Assembly: GCA_028641055.1 (NCBI GenBank)
Contig: CM054063.1
Location: forward strand, 49,415,827-49,479,826
From: Alopecurus myosuroides
Taxonomy: Eukaryota > Streptophyta > Magnoliopsida > Poales > Poaceae
Direction of reading: 5' to 3'
Length of the DNA: 64,000 nucleotides
Within the stretch, counting starts at the first letter, position 1. Every line of letters begins with the position of its first letter. Shown here one piece after another: positions 37,696 to 48,926 of this stretch. Both the position numbers and the translations under genes were made by a program. The notes beneath the pieces were generated by a model that saw nothing but the letters and a program-made list of their open reading frames with translations, ran no database searches and was not told where the DNA came from.

Positions 37696-38813
37696 GGGCG
37701 TTCCGGTGGTGGTACCGGTGGTACATGCGCCAAAACCCCCTTCGGGTAGCTCACGGCGGAGCCCAGGGCGGAGGCCACCAGTGGTACCGGTGGAAGGAAC
37801 CTCATGTGTTCCCACCGGTACCTCCGCCTGTCCAACTGAGCTATAGGTGGGGTTTTCTACCGGTGGAGGATCCGCCAAAAGAACGATCGGGTGCATCACA
37901 ACGGAGGCCAGGGCAGAACCCACCGGTACTACCGGTGGGCGGAACCTCCGTCGGAACCACCGGTACCTCCGCCACAGAAGAATGAGCAAAGAAGAAAAGG
38001 AGTCGCGCGGGCTCCAAGTTATGAAGACCACCGGTGGTACCGGTGCAACGTGGGAGTGGCCAATGGCTAGATTTGGGGAAGGGGTATTTATAGCCCTTCC
38101 CCTACCTCGTAAATGCTAAGCTTTTGATACTCTCTCTCTCTCTCTCTTAGCCATTAATGCAAGCTTCAACCTCCTAGATCTCTCTCTCCAACCATCCAAT
38201 CACTCCATAACTTTGTGGAGAGCTAGAGGAGACCTAGATCCGTGATTCCACCAAAGGAATTACAAATCCATCCACCACATCCTAGTAGATCTAAAATCCT
38301 ACTTGAGGCCTAGAAACCTTAGTAGATCTTGTGCTTGTAGCTTCCACCTTGTTACAAAGAATCTTGGAATATTTTGATAGCCTCCATCCATCTTGTGGAG
38401 TGTCCTCAACCTCGTGTAAAGGTTTGATCAACGCCTTCAAGTCAACCTCATAGTGGAAACGAGAATCTCCCTCACCGAAGAAGCTCAAGGAGAACAAGGT
38501 GTGCACAATCGTGCTATTGAGGAGCTCCTAGGTGGCTCCCCACCTCTCCAACATAGACGTACTTCTCTTGAGAAGGAACTACATGAAACATATCCTTGTC
38601 TCCTTGTTTACACTTGTGGTTTATCTTGTTACATTTCTTTTTTACTTCTGTTGTGTATCATATCTTGTATCACATAGGTTGCTCACCTAGATGCACATCT
38701 AGAGAACCTTGTATTACTTGTTTAGCCCAAACTAAAAAGGAAAATAAGAAAAATTGGTAGTCAACCTATTCACCCCCCCCCCCTCCTCTAGTTGACCATA
38801 GTGCACTTACAAT

Positions 38814-38826
38814 TGGTATAAGAGCC
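38814..38826 (+). other. Copia primer-binding site (initiator-Met type)
   Basis: TGGTATAAGAGCC lies two bases after the 5' LTR. It differs at one base from the TGGTATCAGAGC site complementary to initiator tRNA-Met that is usual for Copia elements. Confidence 0.8.
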
Positions 38827-38863
38827 TTGGCTCTTACTAAGGGCTTAACCATTTAAGAGTATA

Positions 38864-41047
38864 ATGGTCAATGAAAATGAGCCCAACGCTTCTAATGCGG
38901 AAATCGCCAAAATGACCGACACTATAACTAACGTACCAGAAACGGTTGGAACTATCCAAGACGAATTGTCTAAGGTTAGTTCTAGTGTTGGCTCGTAGGT
39001 TTCTAGCATAAAGAAGATGTTGGAGGCCATGATGGGGAAAACCAAGGAACTTCCCTCCATCGCTGATGGTGTTAGCTCAGATGATGATTCCATTCCAGAC
39101 ATCGCCGAAATGGAAGCTAACATTGCTTTAGCCAAGGCAAAAGCCGATAAAAAGGCTAAAAACGGTGGGAGTTTCGAAGGCTCCAAGTCGCAAACGGCTA
39201 ATGGTTCGGGGTCTAACTCAAGAGTTCCACCACCTTCCAATTATGACTCTATTCATCCCATTGCTACTATGCCACACATTCTAAACGTTGGACTTCCTCC
39301 CATGCTTAACACTAATGAATTCTCTTCTTAGAAGTTCGATATGGAGTCTCATATTTCCGGATCTTGCACCGCCTTGTGGAGAATTGTTCTCCATGGATTC
39401 CACCCTCATGATGCAAGCAACTTGACTCCAAGAGAGGATATTGAATTTCAACTCAACAAGACCGCTCTTGTTACTATCCAAAAGGCTCTCCCAAGAGAAC
39501 ATCTTGAACACATCCGCGGTATCAAGACCTCCAAGGAGGCTTGGGATAAACTTGACACCTTATTCCAAGGAAATGCTAGAATCCAATCCTCCAAGTATGA
39601 TGTGGCACTTGACAAGTTCGAGAACTTCGTCATGCTTAAAGATGAAAGTCCCGAGGAGATATATAGAAGAGTTGTCACCCTTGGCAACCAATTGAGGGAC
39701 TTTGGAAAAGAGGAAATCTCCGATGAGTGGATCAAGAGGAAGTTTGTCAAGGCCATAACTCCTTTTGAGAAGAACCAATCCACTAGCATCCGAACAAGAT
39801 CGGACTACAACTCACTCAACTCCATTGGTTTTCTTAGCGAGTTCATAGCCATATCCCTATCTCAAAAGAGTGCGGATGATGCGAATTGGGAAGTCACCCA
39901 ACCTCGCCTTGAAGTCTAAGGCGATTGCTCGGATATAAGAAGTTGATGAGGATGAAGAGGACTATGAAGACACATACAAGGGTGCTCATAAGTGTATTGC
40001 TCTTTCCATGCACGGCTATTGGAAGATATAGAAGGCTCACAAGTCCGGTGATCCTAGACCCTCGAGAAACAAGGTCTACAAGAAGAAGGGGGAGCGGCCA
40101 AGAACGTGCTACAATTTTGGAAGTGCAAATCACTTCGTTAAAGAATGTTATTTTGATCAAAGAGAAGAGAATGAAGGCAAGTTTGTTCGCAAGGACAAAA
40201 ACAAAGCTCCACAAAACAAGAACCTTGCTAGAAGAGTCCCAAGGGCTCTATATGTTCAAGAAGGTCCCACATTGGAAACATACTACTCCTATGATGGAGG
40301 AGAAGATGAAGTCGTAGGTGTGGCTCATGTCTCCATAGCTACGTCTTCCTCTTCATCGGTCTCTCTATTTGAATCCCCCAATGAGAAGGCATTGATCCGA
40401 CCTACATGTCTTATGGCAAAAGACACCGCGGTAATATCTTCCACCTCCAAGCCTATTGCTACTAGTTCTCCCTCATTGTTGGATTGTGTTGAAAAAATTG
40501 TTGATGATGAGGAGGAGGCCAGGAATCTAGGCTCTTGGTTATGTAATCTTGAAGGTGAAACCAGAGAAATGTAAAGGCCCTTTTGAGGCAACTTGATGAT
40601 GCTAGCTATCTTATAGATGATAAGGAAGATATCATCATGACTTTGTAGAGTTATGGTGGTGGCCATGAGAACAATGACAAGGAGCTTTTAGAATCTCTTG
40701 AGAAAGAGAGATCCATGAGAGCCTCTATTGAAGAGAGACTATCTAGTCTAGAGGAGACATACGCCATTAGTGTTTCCAAACTTAGGAAGGATAATGAAAA
40801 ATCTCTTGCTCTACTTAAAACCTTTGAAAAAGAAGAGTTGAAGCTAGGAATGGCTCATGAGAAACTTTTTGAGCGTCATGAAAAACTAGAAAAGGAGTTC
40901 ACGTATCTTAAAGAAATTCATGACAAACTCACCACGTCTCGGAATAAGCTTCTAGCTCAACAATATAATAAGCAAGTGATACCTTCCTCTAATAGCATTG
41001 TTATCATGCCTACCTCTTTTACTACCACTAACATTGTAGGAAGATAG
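38864..41047 (+). pseudogene. Copia gag with coiled-coil tail, broken
   Basis: The start ATG at 38864 opens a frame that continues through an in-frame TAG near 38996 and another at 39329. The gag core (39341-39900) has motifs such as KEAWDKLDTLFQGNARIQSS and SPEEIYRRVVTLGNQLRDFG. It is followed by a frameshift and a TAA. A zinc knuckle follows at about 40107-40148, where the second Cys codon has become Phe (TTT, 40116-40118). The C-terminal part (40680-41047) is a long charged coiled coil, ending near HDKLTTSRNKLLAQQYNKQ. Sirevirus gag is known for such an extension. Gag packages the RNA. This copy cannot make a full protein. Confidence 0.75.
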
Positions 41048-41463
41048 AAAACTCTCAATGATGCCATAAGCTCTCAAGGAGCTAAGAAAGGGAAGGAAGG
41101 GCTTGGCTTTGTTGCCAAGTCAAAGAACAAAACCAAGAATGTCACCTCTTCCTCTCGTAATGTTGTCTTTGTAAAGAGGGAGAGGTGACCAAGGAGAAGG
41201 ATACCAACGCCGTGGTGGGTGGTGACATCTCTAGGGGAGCATCACTCACAATGACTTTGCCGGAAAATATAACCCCTCTTATGTTCTCATGAAATCTAGA
41301 GATGGTCATGTTTATGCTAAATACGTTGGTACTTCTTATGGTGATGATTATCATTGGACTATTTGGGTTCCTAAGACCCTTGTTACTAACAAAAGAGGAC
41401 CCATTGAAGCATGGGTACCTAAATCAAGAAATTGATCTCTTGTAGGGAAGTGCTTCCGGGTCG

Positions 41464-42775
41464 GGTAGATGGACGATGGATAGTGGTGCATCCCAACATA
41501 TGACCAGAAGCAATGACACAATGAGTAATCTTGAACCTCCATCACCTCATCTCAATTGCGTCACTATTGGTGAAAATTCCGAACTTAAGGTATTGGGACG
41601 AGGCAAGCTGGCTATCTCAAATGATTTATCAATTGAGAATATTCTCCTTGTTGAGTCCCTTGGTTATAACTTGATGTCCGTTCTCCAACTTGCAAATTGT
41701 GGTTTTACCTATTTCTTTAATAAATAGAATGTGATTCTCACTTGGGAAACAACTCTTAAAGTAGCCTTTGTTGAGTTTGTCGAGAATGGCATGTATGTAG
41801 TGGACTTCTCTAAAGGAGACACGTGTGTCGTGACATGCCTAATGGCTAAAGTTGATGTGGGTTGGCTTTGGCACCGCCGGTTAGCCCACACCAATATGAG
41901 GATGTTGTATGACCTTCAAAGTGGCAATCATGTTCTAGGACTAACCAAGGCTAAGTTTGATAAAGATCGTGTGTGTAGCTCTTGCGCCTTTGGGAAGCAA
42001 CATGGAGAACTCCACCCAACCAAGACCACTATCTCCACCACAAGAATTCTCGAGCTCATTCACTTGAATCTCTTTGGTCCACTATCCTATGATAGTCTCG
42101 GAGGAAAGAAGTATTGCTTGGTGATAGTGGATGACTAAGATATTGTTGGGTGTATTTCTTCAAGAGGAAAAGTGAGACTCAAAAGAGATTCATTGAGTTC
42201 ATCACTCTAGTTGAGCGCCAACACAATGCCTCCATATTGGCCATCCGAAGTGATAATGGCTTAGAATTCAAGAGCTACACCGTTGAGGGTTTTCTTAGTG
42301 AAGAAGGCATTTCTCATCAATATTCCACTCCCTATACCCCTCAACAAAATGGTGTAGCGGAAAGAAAGAACCGGACCTTGATGGATGTGGCTAGGACGAT
42401 GATTGCGGAGTTCTCTTCTCCTTAAATATATTTTGGGCCGAAGCCGTCTCCACCGCTTGTCGTGCTACCAACCGGTTATATCTTCGGAAGATCTTGAACA
42501 AGATTCCCTATGAGATTCTCACGGGCAAGAAACCGGATGTATCTTACTTCAAAATCTTTGGTTGCAAGTGCTTCATTCGCAAGAAAGGTAAACGTCTGTC
42601 CAGGTTCGAGACCAAATCTTATGAGGGTATCTTTGTTGGATATGCCAAAAATGCTCATGCCTATAGAGTCTACAACAATTCCACCGTACAAGTTGAAGAA
42701 GCTATAGACATGGTGTTTGATGAGCATAACGGCTCCCAAGGGGGGTGTATATATCATGGTGTTGTAGGAGATGCA
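41464..42775 (+). pseudogene. Copia protease and integrase, broken
   Basis: Protease is recognised by WTMDSGASQHMT at about 41468-41503. A pre-integrase zinc-binding stretch follows, with WHRRLAHTN and a CSSCAFGK pair (about 41870-42000). The integrase core then begins. The first catalytic Asp position, expected in the H-x-D-L-F-G-P context, is Asn here (AAT, 42067-42069). The second Asp is in RSDNG and the Glu in GVAERKN. Stops or shifts lie near 41725, 42136 and 42423. Integrase joins cDNA to the host chromosome. This copy lacks both continuity and a catalytic residue. Confidence 0.8.
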
Positions 42776-43155
42776 ATCCCTCCCGTCGTCATAAGAAGAA
42801 TGGGGATTGGTGAAATAATTCCCATTTCGGGTTACCGGATGACGGAGGGAGAAGGACTATGCCCCACTCAAGTGGAGCCATTGGCTACACCCATTGATAC
42901 TCAAGCTACCAAACAAGATGCACAAGCTCTCAAGCTAATGATCAAGGTCAAGCAAGTGATCAAGGCCAAGCTAATGACCAAGGTCAAACAAGTGATCAAG
43001 GCCAAGCTACTCATCAAAGTCATGATCAAAGTCCCATCATTATTTATAGAACTAAACCTAGTGGTGATCCTTCACCCATTGATGATCAAGGCCAAGATGA
43101 AGATGGACATGTCTCCGATGAAGAAGGTGATTCTCAAGCAATATCCAAGGAATCT
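42776..43155 (+). pseudogene. Integrase-RT linker with Gln/Asp-rich 36-bp repeats
   Basis: In the frame that joins on to RT the linker contains QANDQGQASDQG followed by QANDQGQTSDQG, then a partial third copy (about 42930-43025). This is a 36-bp in-frame tandem repeat. The rest is acidic and low-complexity, as is usual between Copia integrase and RT. One frameshift separates it from the integrase C-terminal frame. Confidence 0.55.
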
Positions 43156-44873
43156 TTGGAGGATATACTAGCTCGTAGAGAAAAGAGAAGGATAAAGAAT
43201 CTTGAACGAGCGGGTCACATGGAGGACAAGATACTTGGGAAAGTTCGTGGAAGGGTTGTCACTAGGAAGCAACTGGCGGATTTTAGCAAGGCTCATGCTT
43301 TTGTCTCTTTCATTGAGCCCAAGAAGGTCTATGAAGCTCTCGAAGATCAAGATTGGCTTGAAGCCATGCATGATGAACTCAACAACTTCGAGCGCAACAA
43401 GGTTTGGAAGTTAGTGCCAAAACCCAAGGATTGCAAGAATGTTATTGGCACCAAATGGGTGTTCAAGAACAAGCAAGACAAACATAGTATCGTCGTTCGC
43501 AACAAGTCAAGATTGGTGGCCCAAGGGTTTTCTCAAGTCGAAGGTGTTTATTTTGGTGAAATCTTTTCCCCCGTAGCTCGTCTTGAATCTATTCATATCT
43601 TACTTGCTTATGCATCTCATCATAATTTCAATCTACAAAAAATGGATGTTAAGAGTGCTTTCCTAAATGGCCCCATTAATGAGTTAGTATATGTCAAGCA
43701 AACTCCAGGTTTCGAGGATCCCAACCACCCCGATTATGTCTACAAACTCGATAAGACGCTCTATGGACTTAAACAAGCTCCACGTGCATGGTACGAGCAC
43801 CTTAAAAAGTTTCTAGTGGATCATGGGTTTAATGTTGGTTTAATCGATCCCACCCACTTTACCAAGACGGTAGGTGACTTGTTCATATGCCAACTCTATG
43901 TGGATGACATAATTTTTGGGTCTACTAACACTTTGTTCGATGAAGAGTTTTGCAAGCTTATGACCAATAGGTTTGAGATGTCTATGATGGGAGAATTGGA
44001 GTACTTCCTTGGCTTTTAAGTGAATCAATATCATGAAGGAACTTCCATCAAACAAGCCAAGTACACGCAAGACATGCTCAAGAGATTCAATATGCATGGT
44101 GCCAAGCCTATGAAGACTCCCATGTCCACAACCCTTTTGACTTGAAACCCGACCCTAATGGTAAAGGGGTAGATCAAAAGGTATACCGCTCCATGATTGG
44201 ATCTTTGCTTTACCTTTGTGCATCTAGACCGGTATCATGTATGGCGTAGGTAAATGTGCAAGGTTTCAAGCCTCTCCGAGGCAAAGTAATTTGGAAGCGG
44301 TCAAACGAATCTTTCAATATTTAGTTCATACCCCAAATTTTGGTCTTTGGTATACCAAGGGTTCAAGTTTTCATACCCCAAATTTTGGTCTTTGGTATAC
44401 CAAGGGTTCAAGTTTTCAGCTCATTGGGAGAGAAGACAGGTAGGAAGTCTACATCCGGGGGTTTCCAATTCCTTGGTCGCTCCTTGGTGTGTTGGTCTTC
44501 GAAGAAGCAAAACTGCATTGCCCTCTCCACCACCGAGGCCGAGTACATTTATGCGGCAAGTTGTTGTGCCCAATTGCTTTGGATGAGGAAAACCTTGAAG
44601 GATTATGGTATTCATTTTGACAAGGTGCCTCTTCTTTGTGACAATGAGAGTGCTATCAAGATCGCCTACAACCCCGTTCTTCACTCCAAGACGAAGCAAA
44701 TTGAGATCCGTCATCATTTTATTCGGGATCATGTTGAGAAGGGTGATATTGATCTCTCATATGTATCAACCAAGGATCAACTTGCGGATATCTTCACGAA
44801 GGCCCTTGATGAACTAAGATTTCAAGCTTTGAGGAATGAACTAAATGTCATAGATTCATCCAACTTCACTTGA
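43156..44873 (+). pseudogene. Copia reverse transcriptase and RNase H, broken
   Basis: RT runs at about 43370-44019, with WLEAMHDELNNFERNKVW at its start, then KMDVKSAFLNG, LYGLKQAPRAWYEHL and the catalytic YVDDIIFGSTN. A TAA at 44017-44019 interrupts it before QYHEGTSIKQAKY. RNase H resumes with RKSTSGGFQFLG and CIALSTTEAEYI, then LLCDNESAIKIAYNP and the C-terminal ADIFTKAL (to 44873). The region between has a 45-bp in-frame duplication. RT and RNase H copy genomic RNA into cDNA. Domain order after integrase defines Copia. Confidence 0.85.
44327..44416 (+). repeat. 45-bp tandem duplication inside pol
   Basis: Two identical 45-bp copies (44327-44371 and 44372-44416) duplicate the 15 residues HTPNFGLWYTKGSSF in frame. 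The two copies show no difference, so the event is recent compared with the many stops in the same gene. Confidence 0.85.
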
Positions 44874-45702
44874 GACCTTGCATAAGTACCATCACTATAA
44901 GTGTTATTAGGTTTGGATGTAGGCATGGACATAGGGGAGCGTCACTCAACTCATGAGTGTACCCTCCTCTTATTATGCGGAAATCAATTCTTCATTGCAT
45001 ATCTAGTCATTTTGTGACTTATTGTGCTTAATTGTGAGTAGTACTCTTGGACCCAAGACACATCTTCGCGGTGCAAAAGTACACACTCAAACATGGTGGC
45101 CACAGCCACAAACCTCCTACTCAAGGAGTTGACTTTATTTTAGTCTTTCACGCGCATACTACTTTCCCCCCATGGCAACTTATGCGAGTTCGGATTTTTT
45201 TTCTCTTTTGCATCTTGCAAACTCGCATCAAGTAATGCATCTCGTATGAGAGTTACAACTATCCAACCCAAGATTCCTTTCCCCAAAAGCTCATTTCCAC
45301 CTCCATGCTCTTGTTTTCCTGTTCTTGGCGCGCTGAAACTGGATCGAGCGGAACCTCCGGTGAAACCACCGGAGCCTCCGCCACGACTGTGCCACTAGTA
45401 CTACCGCTGGTGCGAAAATCTCGCCCACCGGTTCTGTATCGCATCGCACCGCGTGGGCAGGGAGCGGAACCTCCGGTGAAACCACCGGAGCCTCCACTCG
45501 CTGTGGTTCTGAGGGGATAACCCTAGGACGAGCGGGGGAAGAGAACTTAGATCTCATTTTCCACACTCGCCCCACCCCCATCCTCCTCACAACCGTCGCC
45601 GTCCCCCTCCTCTCCGCCACCGGGACAAGCCCTCCACCGCCGGGAGGCCTTCTCCTCGCCTTGGACTGCTCCGGGGATCTTCCTCCTCCTCCACCCTTCA
45701 CC
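44874..45702 (+). other. Spacer and leader-like DNA before the downstream gene
   Basis: From 44874 to about 45290 no coding is visible. At about 45348-45382 and 45463-45496 the motif CCGGTGAAACCACCGG recurs. It is also present in both Copia LTRs (near 28095 and 48107). From about 45540 to 45702 the plus strand is C/T-rich and leads to ATG at 45703, as in a plant 5' leader. No clear TATA box is seen, so a promoter here is an inference. Confidence 0.4.
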
Positions 45703-47451
45703 ATGGATGCGGGTATGTGGCTCCCTCTCTCTCCCATCTCGTTGACGGATGGAGAAGCACTAGGAGCAACCTATTCTTCGCATTTAGATGTATGAAGTAG
45801 GGTTATGGAGTAGGGATTCGCGAGTACAAACCCTAGAAATTTAGATTGTGACCACTAGGCATGAATTACTTCGATTACTAGGGTGGATTGTGTTCATATG
45901 CCCCTATCTCGTTGTTATTCCTCTCTAATGTTCCCCAATCTTGATTTCTTTGATTTTTGCGTTGTTTAAACTTGAGTATTCTCTCTTCATCGTGATTTTC
46001 CTTCTATATCTCTTGCATAGATGCATCCGGTTCAAAGGGAGTTTGTACCAAGAAGATGGGCGGTCGCAAGGCACCACGAGTGGATGAGATCGAAGAAACA
46101 TTGGATCCCTCTCAACCCAAGTGCAAGCCAAGGTTCCCGGCCCCAGAGAAGACTTTTCCATGGAAGGGGAAATCTGCCTCTCAAGTGTCCGAGAGTGTCT
46201 TCTTGGAAACTCGCCGTGAGAACCCGTACATCATTGATCGAGACCGCTTGATGCCACAGTTTCGGGGACGGGACACTTGATTTCATACAGTGTTCCAAGC
46301 ACAGATATACAATGAGATTCTTATGAGGAAGACCAAGGAAAATGTTGCTCTGCAACATGCTATTAATCTTGGTCATATGGAGAGGAAGCCCAACTACTTT
46401 GGTCAAGCTCTGGAAATTGTTGATGTCTTTGGTCTTCGCTCCATTATGCAAGTGAAACAAGACTTTGATGAGGGGCTTGTGTGTGAGTTCTTGGCCACTG
46501 TTCACCTTGCCAATGAAACTGAGCGTCACCTCATTTGGATGACAAAAGGGAAGAAGCTCACCATCAAGTGGTCTGAAGTGGGTGTTCTTCTCGGTGGCTA
46601 TCCGGATCATGGCCCTTTTGGTGGTGGCCCCGAGTATGAGAACGAGTGTTTTCGAGTTCACTTTGCCAAGGACTCTACCATCAACAAGGATCAACTCACT
46701 CCTCTCTATCATTGGAAGAAGTTTGTTGTTGGGTTCACCAAGGGCATCTACCCCACCTATGACATTATGCTTCGTATCTATCGCGAGACAATCAACCCTA
46801 AGGCGGGCAACATTGATGAAATCCAAGGTTACCTCAAGAATCTCTTGCTCCTTACTCATGAGAAGCGGCTCTCTGGTATGAATCAAAAACTTGATGTGCT
46901 TGACTATATATGGAATGAACTGTGGCATGTCATTGTGCAAAGGAAGAATGCTTTCTTTGGGCCATTCATCATGAAAATCATCTTGCACGTGTGGGATGAC
47001 AAGTTCTCGGAGGATCCCCTTGATGACACCAATTGGATCCTGCACACGGAGAAAAGGCTTCTTATTAAGGACCATACCGAACCGGTTGTGCATCCCACTC
47101 CCGCTCCTCGCAAGGGCAAGGCCAAGCCAAGAGTCATTATTGATGATGAAGAAGAAGAAGAGGCCAGGCCCTCCTCCTTCTGACAATGCTTTCAAATGGA
47201 TGGCTCGGGCTCTCAAGAAGGTGTTCCATTTGAACAAAAAGATCAAGCAGCATCAGTGGGAAGTTCACTATGACAAGGAACTCAAGCACCGCAAGGCAGC
47301 ACGGGCAGATAGGCAGCTTCATCGTGATGCAGGGGAGACCGTGGATTCTCCCGTTGAAGATAGCATTACTACTAGGGGAAAGTGGCAGACCAAGGACTCT
47401 AAGGGAAAAAAATCATTGAATGGTCTCATGAGGAACCTGGAGAATAAGTGA
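45703..47451 (+). pseudogene. Sirevirus downstream gene (env-like position) with one intron
   Basis: A small exon (45703-45712) joins exon 2 at 46021 across a 308-bp GT-AG intron (GTATGTGG to CTCTTGCATAG). The joined reading starts MDADASGSKGVCTKKMGGRK and stays in phase with a frame of about 480 codons. One TGA at 46278-46280 and one frameshift in a GAA run near 47145-47170 break it. The core has FLATVHLANETERHLIWMT and IKWSEVGVLLGG, reminiscent of the 'putative plant transposon protein'/ATHILA ORF1 groups. The tail is Lys-rich. It sits downstream of pol, where Sireviruses can carry an env-like gene. I see no signal peptide or membrane anchor, so envelope function is unsupported. Confidence 0.6.
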
Positions 47452-47552
47452 CTAGCTCTCGCCGTCGTGCCTGTCCTCCTAGCATGGACAACTCCTTCGA
47501 GTGAACCTTGGGGCGTTAGCATCGGTCTTTCTTACCTTTTGGTATCTTTATG

Positions 47553-47902
47553 CCAAAGGGGGAGACACATCTATTTAGGAGCGTTAGGCATTTGCATGGG
47601 TTTTTTTGTCTCTCTCAAGCCGTGCTTTCGTTTTTTTATTTCGTTTTGCTTGAGAGAGTTGGTTATTCGTGGACTTTGTATGTTTATTATTCGTATTATG
47701 TGAACCTCGTACCTTAATTCTATTGTACTTATGGGTCCCTTAATATTTGTGTTTAGCAAGTTTGCTCATTATCATCATATCTCTCTTGCTTAGTCCATTC
47801 AACATGAAGGGAGCATATCTCTAGGGGGAGCTCTGTCCATGTTGATTGTGACGTAGCGATGCAAATGGTTGTGTTGTCATCAATTACAAAAAAGGGGGAG
47901 AA
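47553..47902 (+). other. Multiple polypurine tracts before the 3' LTR
   Basis: Three tracts occur: CCAAAGGGGGAGAC (about 47553-47566), CTAGGGGGAGCT (about 47821-47832) and AAAAAAGGGGGAGAA (47888-47902), the last abutting the LTR. Repeated tracts of this type are a described hallmark of Sireviruses. The last is the normal plus-strand primer. The space between them is non-coding. Confidence 0.65.
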
Positions 47903-48448
47903 TGAAATATCATCTTCCATTTTGATAATTGATGACAACATAACTAAAGGACTAATCTCTATTTTGAGCATGTGCAGGGTTTGTTTGATACTTATCAAAA
48001 TGCCAAAATACTCCCAATAATATTCTCAATTGCATTACAATATTTATCCAAAAGGAATGAGCTCAAAAAGACAAGTTTGGGAAACTATTTCTACATGTAG
48101 CGGAGGCTCCGGTGAAACCACCGGTAGCTCCGCCCCCTGCTGTTTCTCAGCACATTCCCAGGTGGGGGGTTCCGGTGGTGGTACCGGTGGTACCTCCGCC
48201 AAAACCCCCTTCGGGTGGCTCACGGCGGAGCCCAGGGCAGAGGCCACCGGTGGTACCAGTGGGCGGAACCTCCGGTGTTCCCACCGGTACCTCCGCCGGT
48301 CCAACTGAGCTACAGGTGGGGGTTTTCTACCGGTGGAGCTACCGGTGGAGGATCCGCCAAAACCACGTTCGGGTGAATCACAATAGAGGCCAGGGCAGAA
48401 CCCACCGGTACTACCGGTGGGCGGAACCTCCGCCGGAACCACCGGAAC

Positions 48449-48926
48449 TGTCGTGGGATGATCACGGCAGATGTTACCAGGGGTAACTGATCTTGGGGCA
48501 AGTCGACACAGGCGTTTGGGAGAGGATTTAGCTCAGAGGAAAACATGATGGAATTTAATCTGGTAGCCGGCGATGAAGTCGCCGAGTCTCCGATCTCGCT
48601 TTATTAACTCGATCTCTTTGTGTACAATGGATACTCGATATTCGGTGATATGATTACTGCTTGGATCTCTGCAAAGCTAAGCATAGGGCCGGTTTATAAA
48701 GCATCCGTCCCCCTACCTGGCTTGCCCTCCAAGGCGCAGCTTGAGTCCTACCCGAACACCGCTTACAAACCCTAGCTTTCCTTACTGCAACCCACAATCC
48801 GGGTTACGAGGCCTATAAACCTTGGGCCTTCTAGAAGTTTCTTTATCCTTAGCCGGATCCTGCGCAGCGTCCTTTGGGCCGGGTTATACCTTGGAGTTGG
48901 CCTACCGGGTTATTATCCCCCCATCA
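48449..48926 (-). mobile_element. 3' LTR of the young Gypsy element
   Basis: This 478-bp LTR is identical over its left 240 bases to 57952 onward and has about five substitutions in the rest. The minus strand starts TGATGGGGGGATAATAACCC and contains a TATA box TTTATAAA (plus strand ggtttataaagc, about 48691-48702), so U3 is about 230 bp. Confidence 0.9.

Larger units (their letters stand above)
27887..38811 (+). mobile_element. Copia 5' LTR, split by a Gypsy insertion
   Basis: The halves 27887-28152 and 37701-38811 align with the 3' LTR halves. The start is TAAAAGATC where the 3' LTR has TGAAATATC, so the TG terminus has mutated here. The end is CTTACA. The promoter region has a CCAAT motif at about 38060 and a TATTTATAG box at 38085-38093. 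Both are also present in the 3' LTR (TATTTATAG at 58555). A CT microsatellite at about 38131-38148 is expanded relative to the 3' LTR. The first 265 bases differ from the 3' LTR at about 17 positions. Confidence 0.8.

Noticed and set aside
38291..38506. Minus-strand frame conserved between the Copia LTRs (also 58765-58989)
   Set aside because: The similarity is explained by the two copies being LTRs of one element. It has no domain and lies antisense to the R/U5 region.
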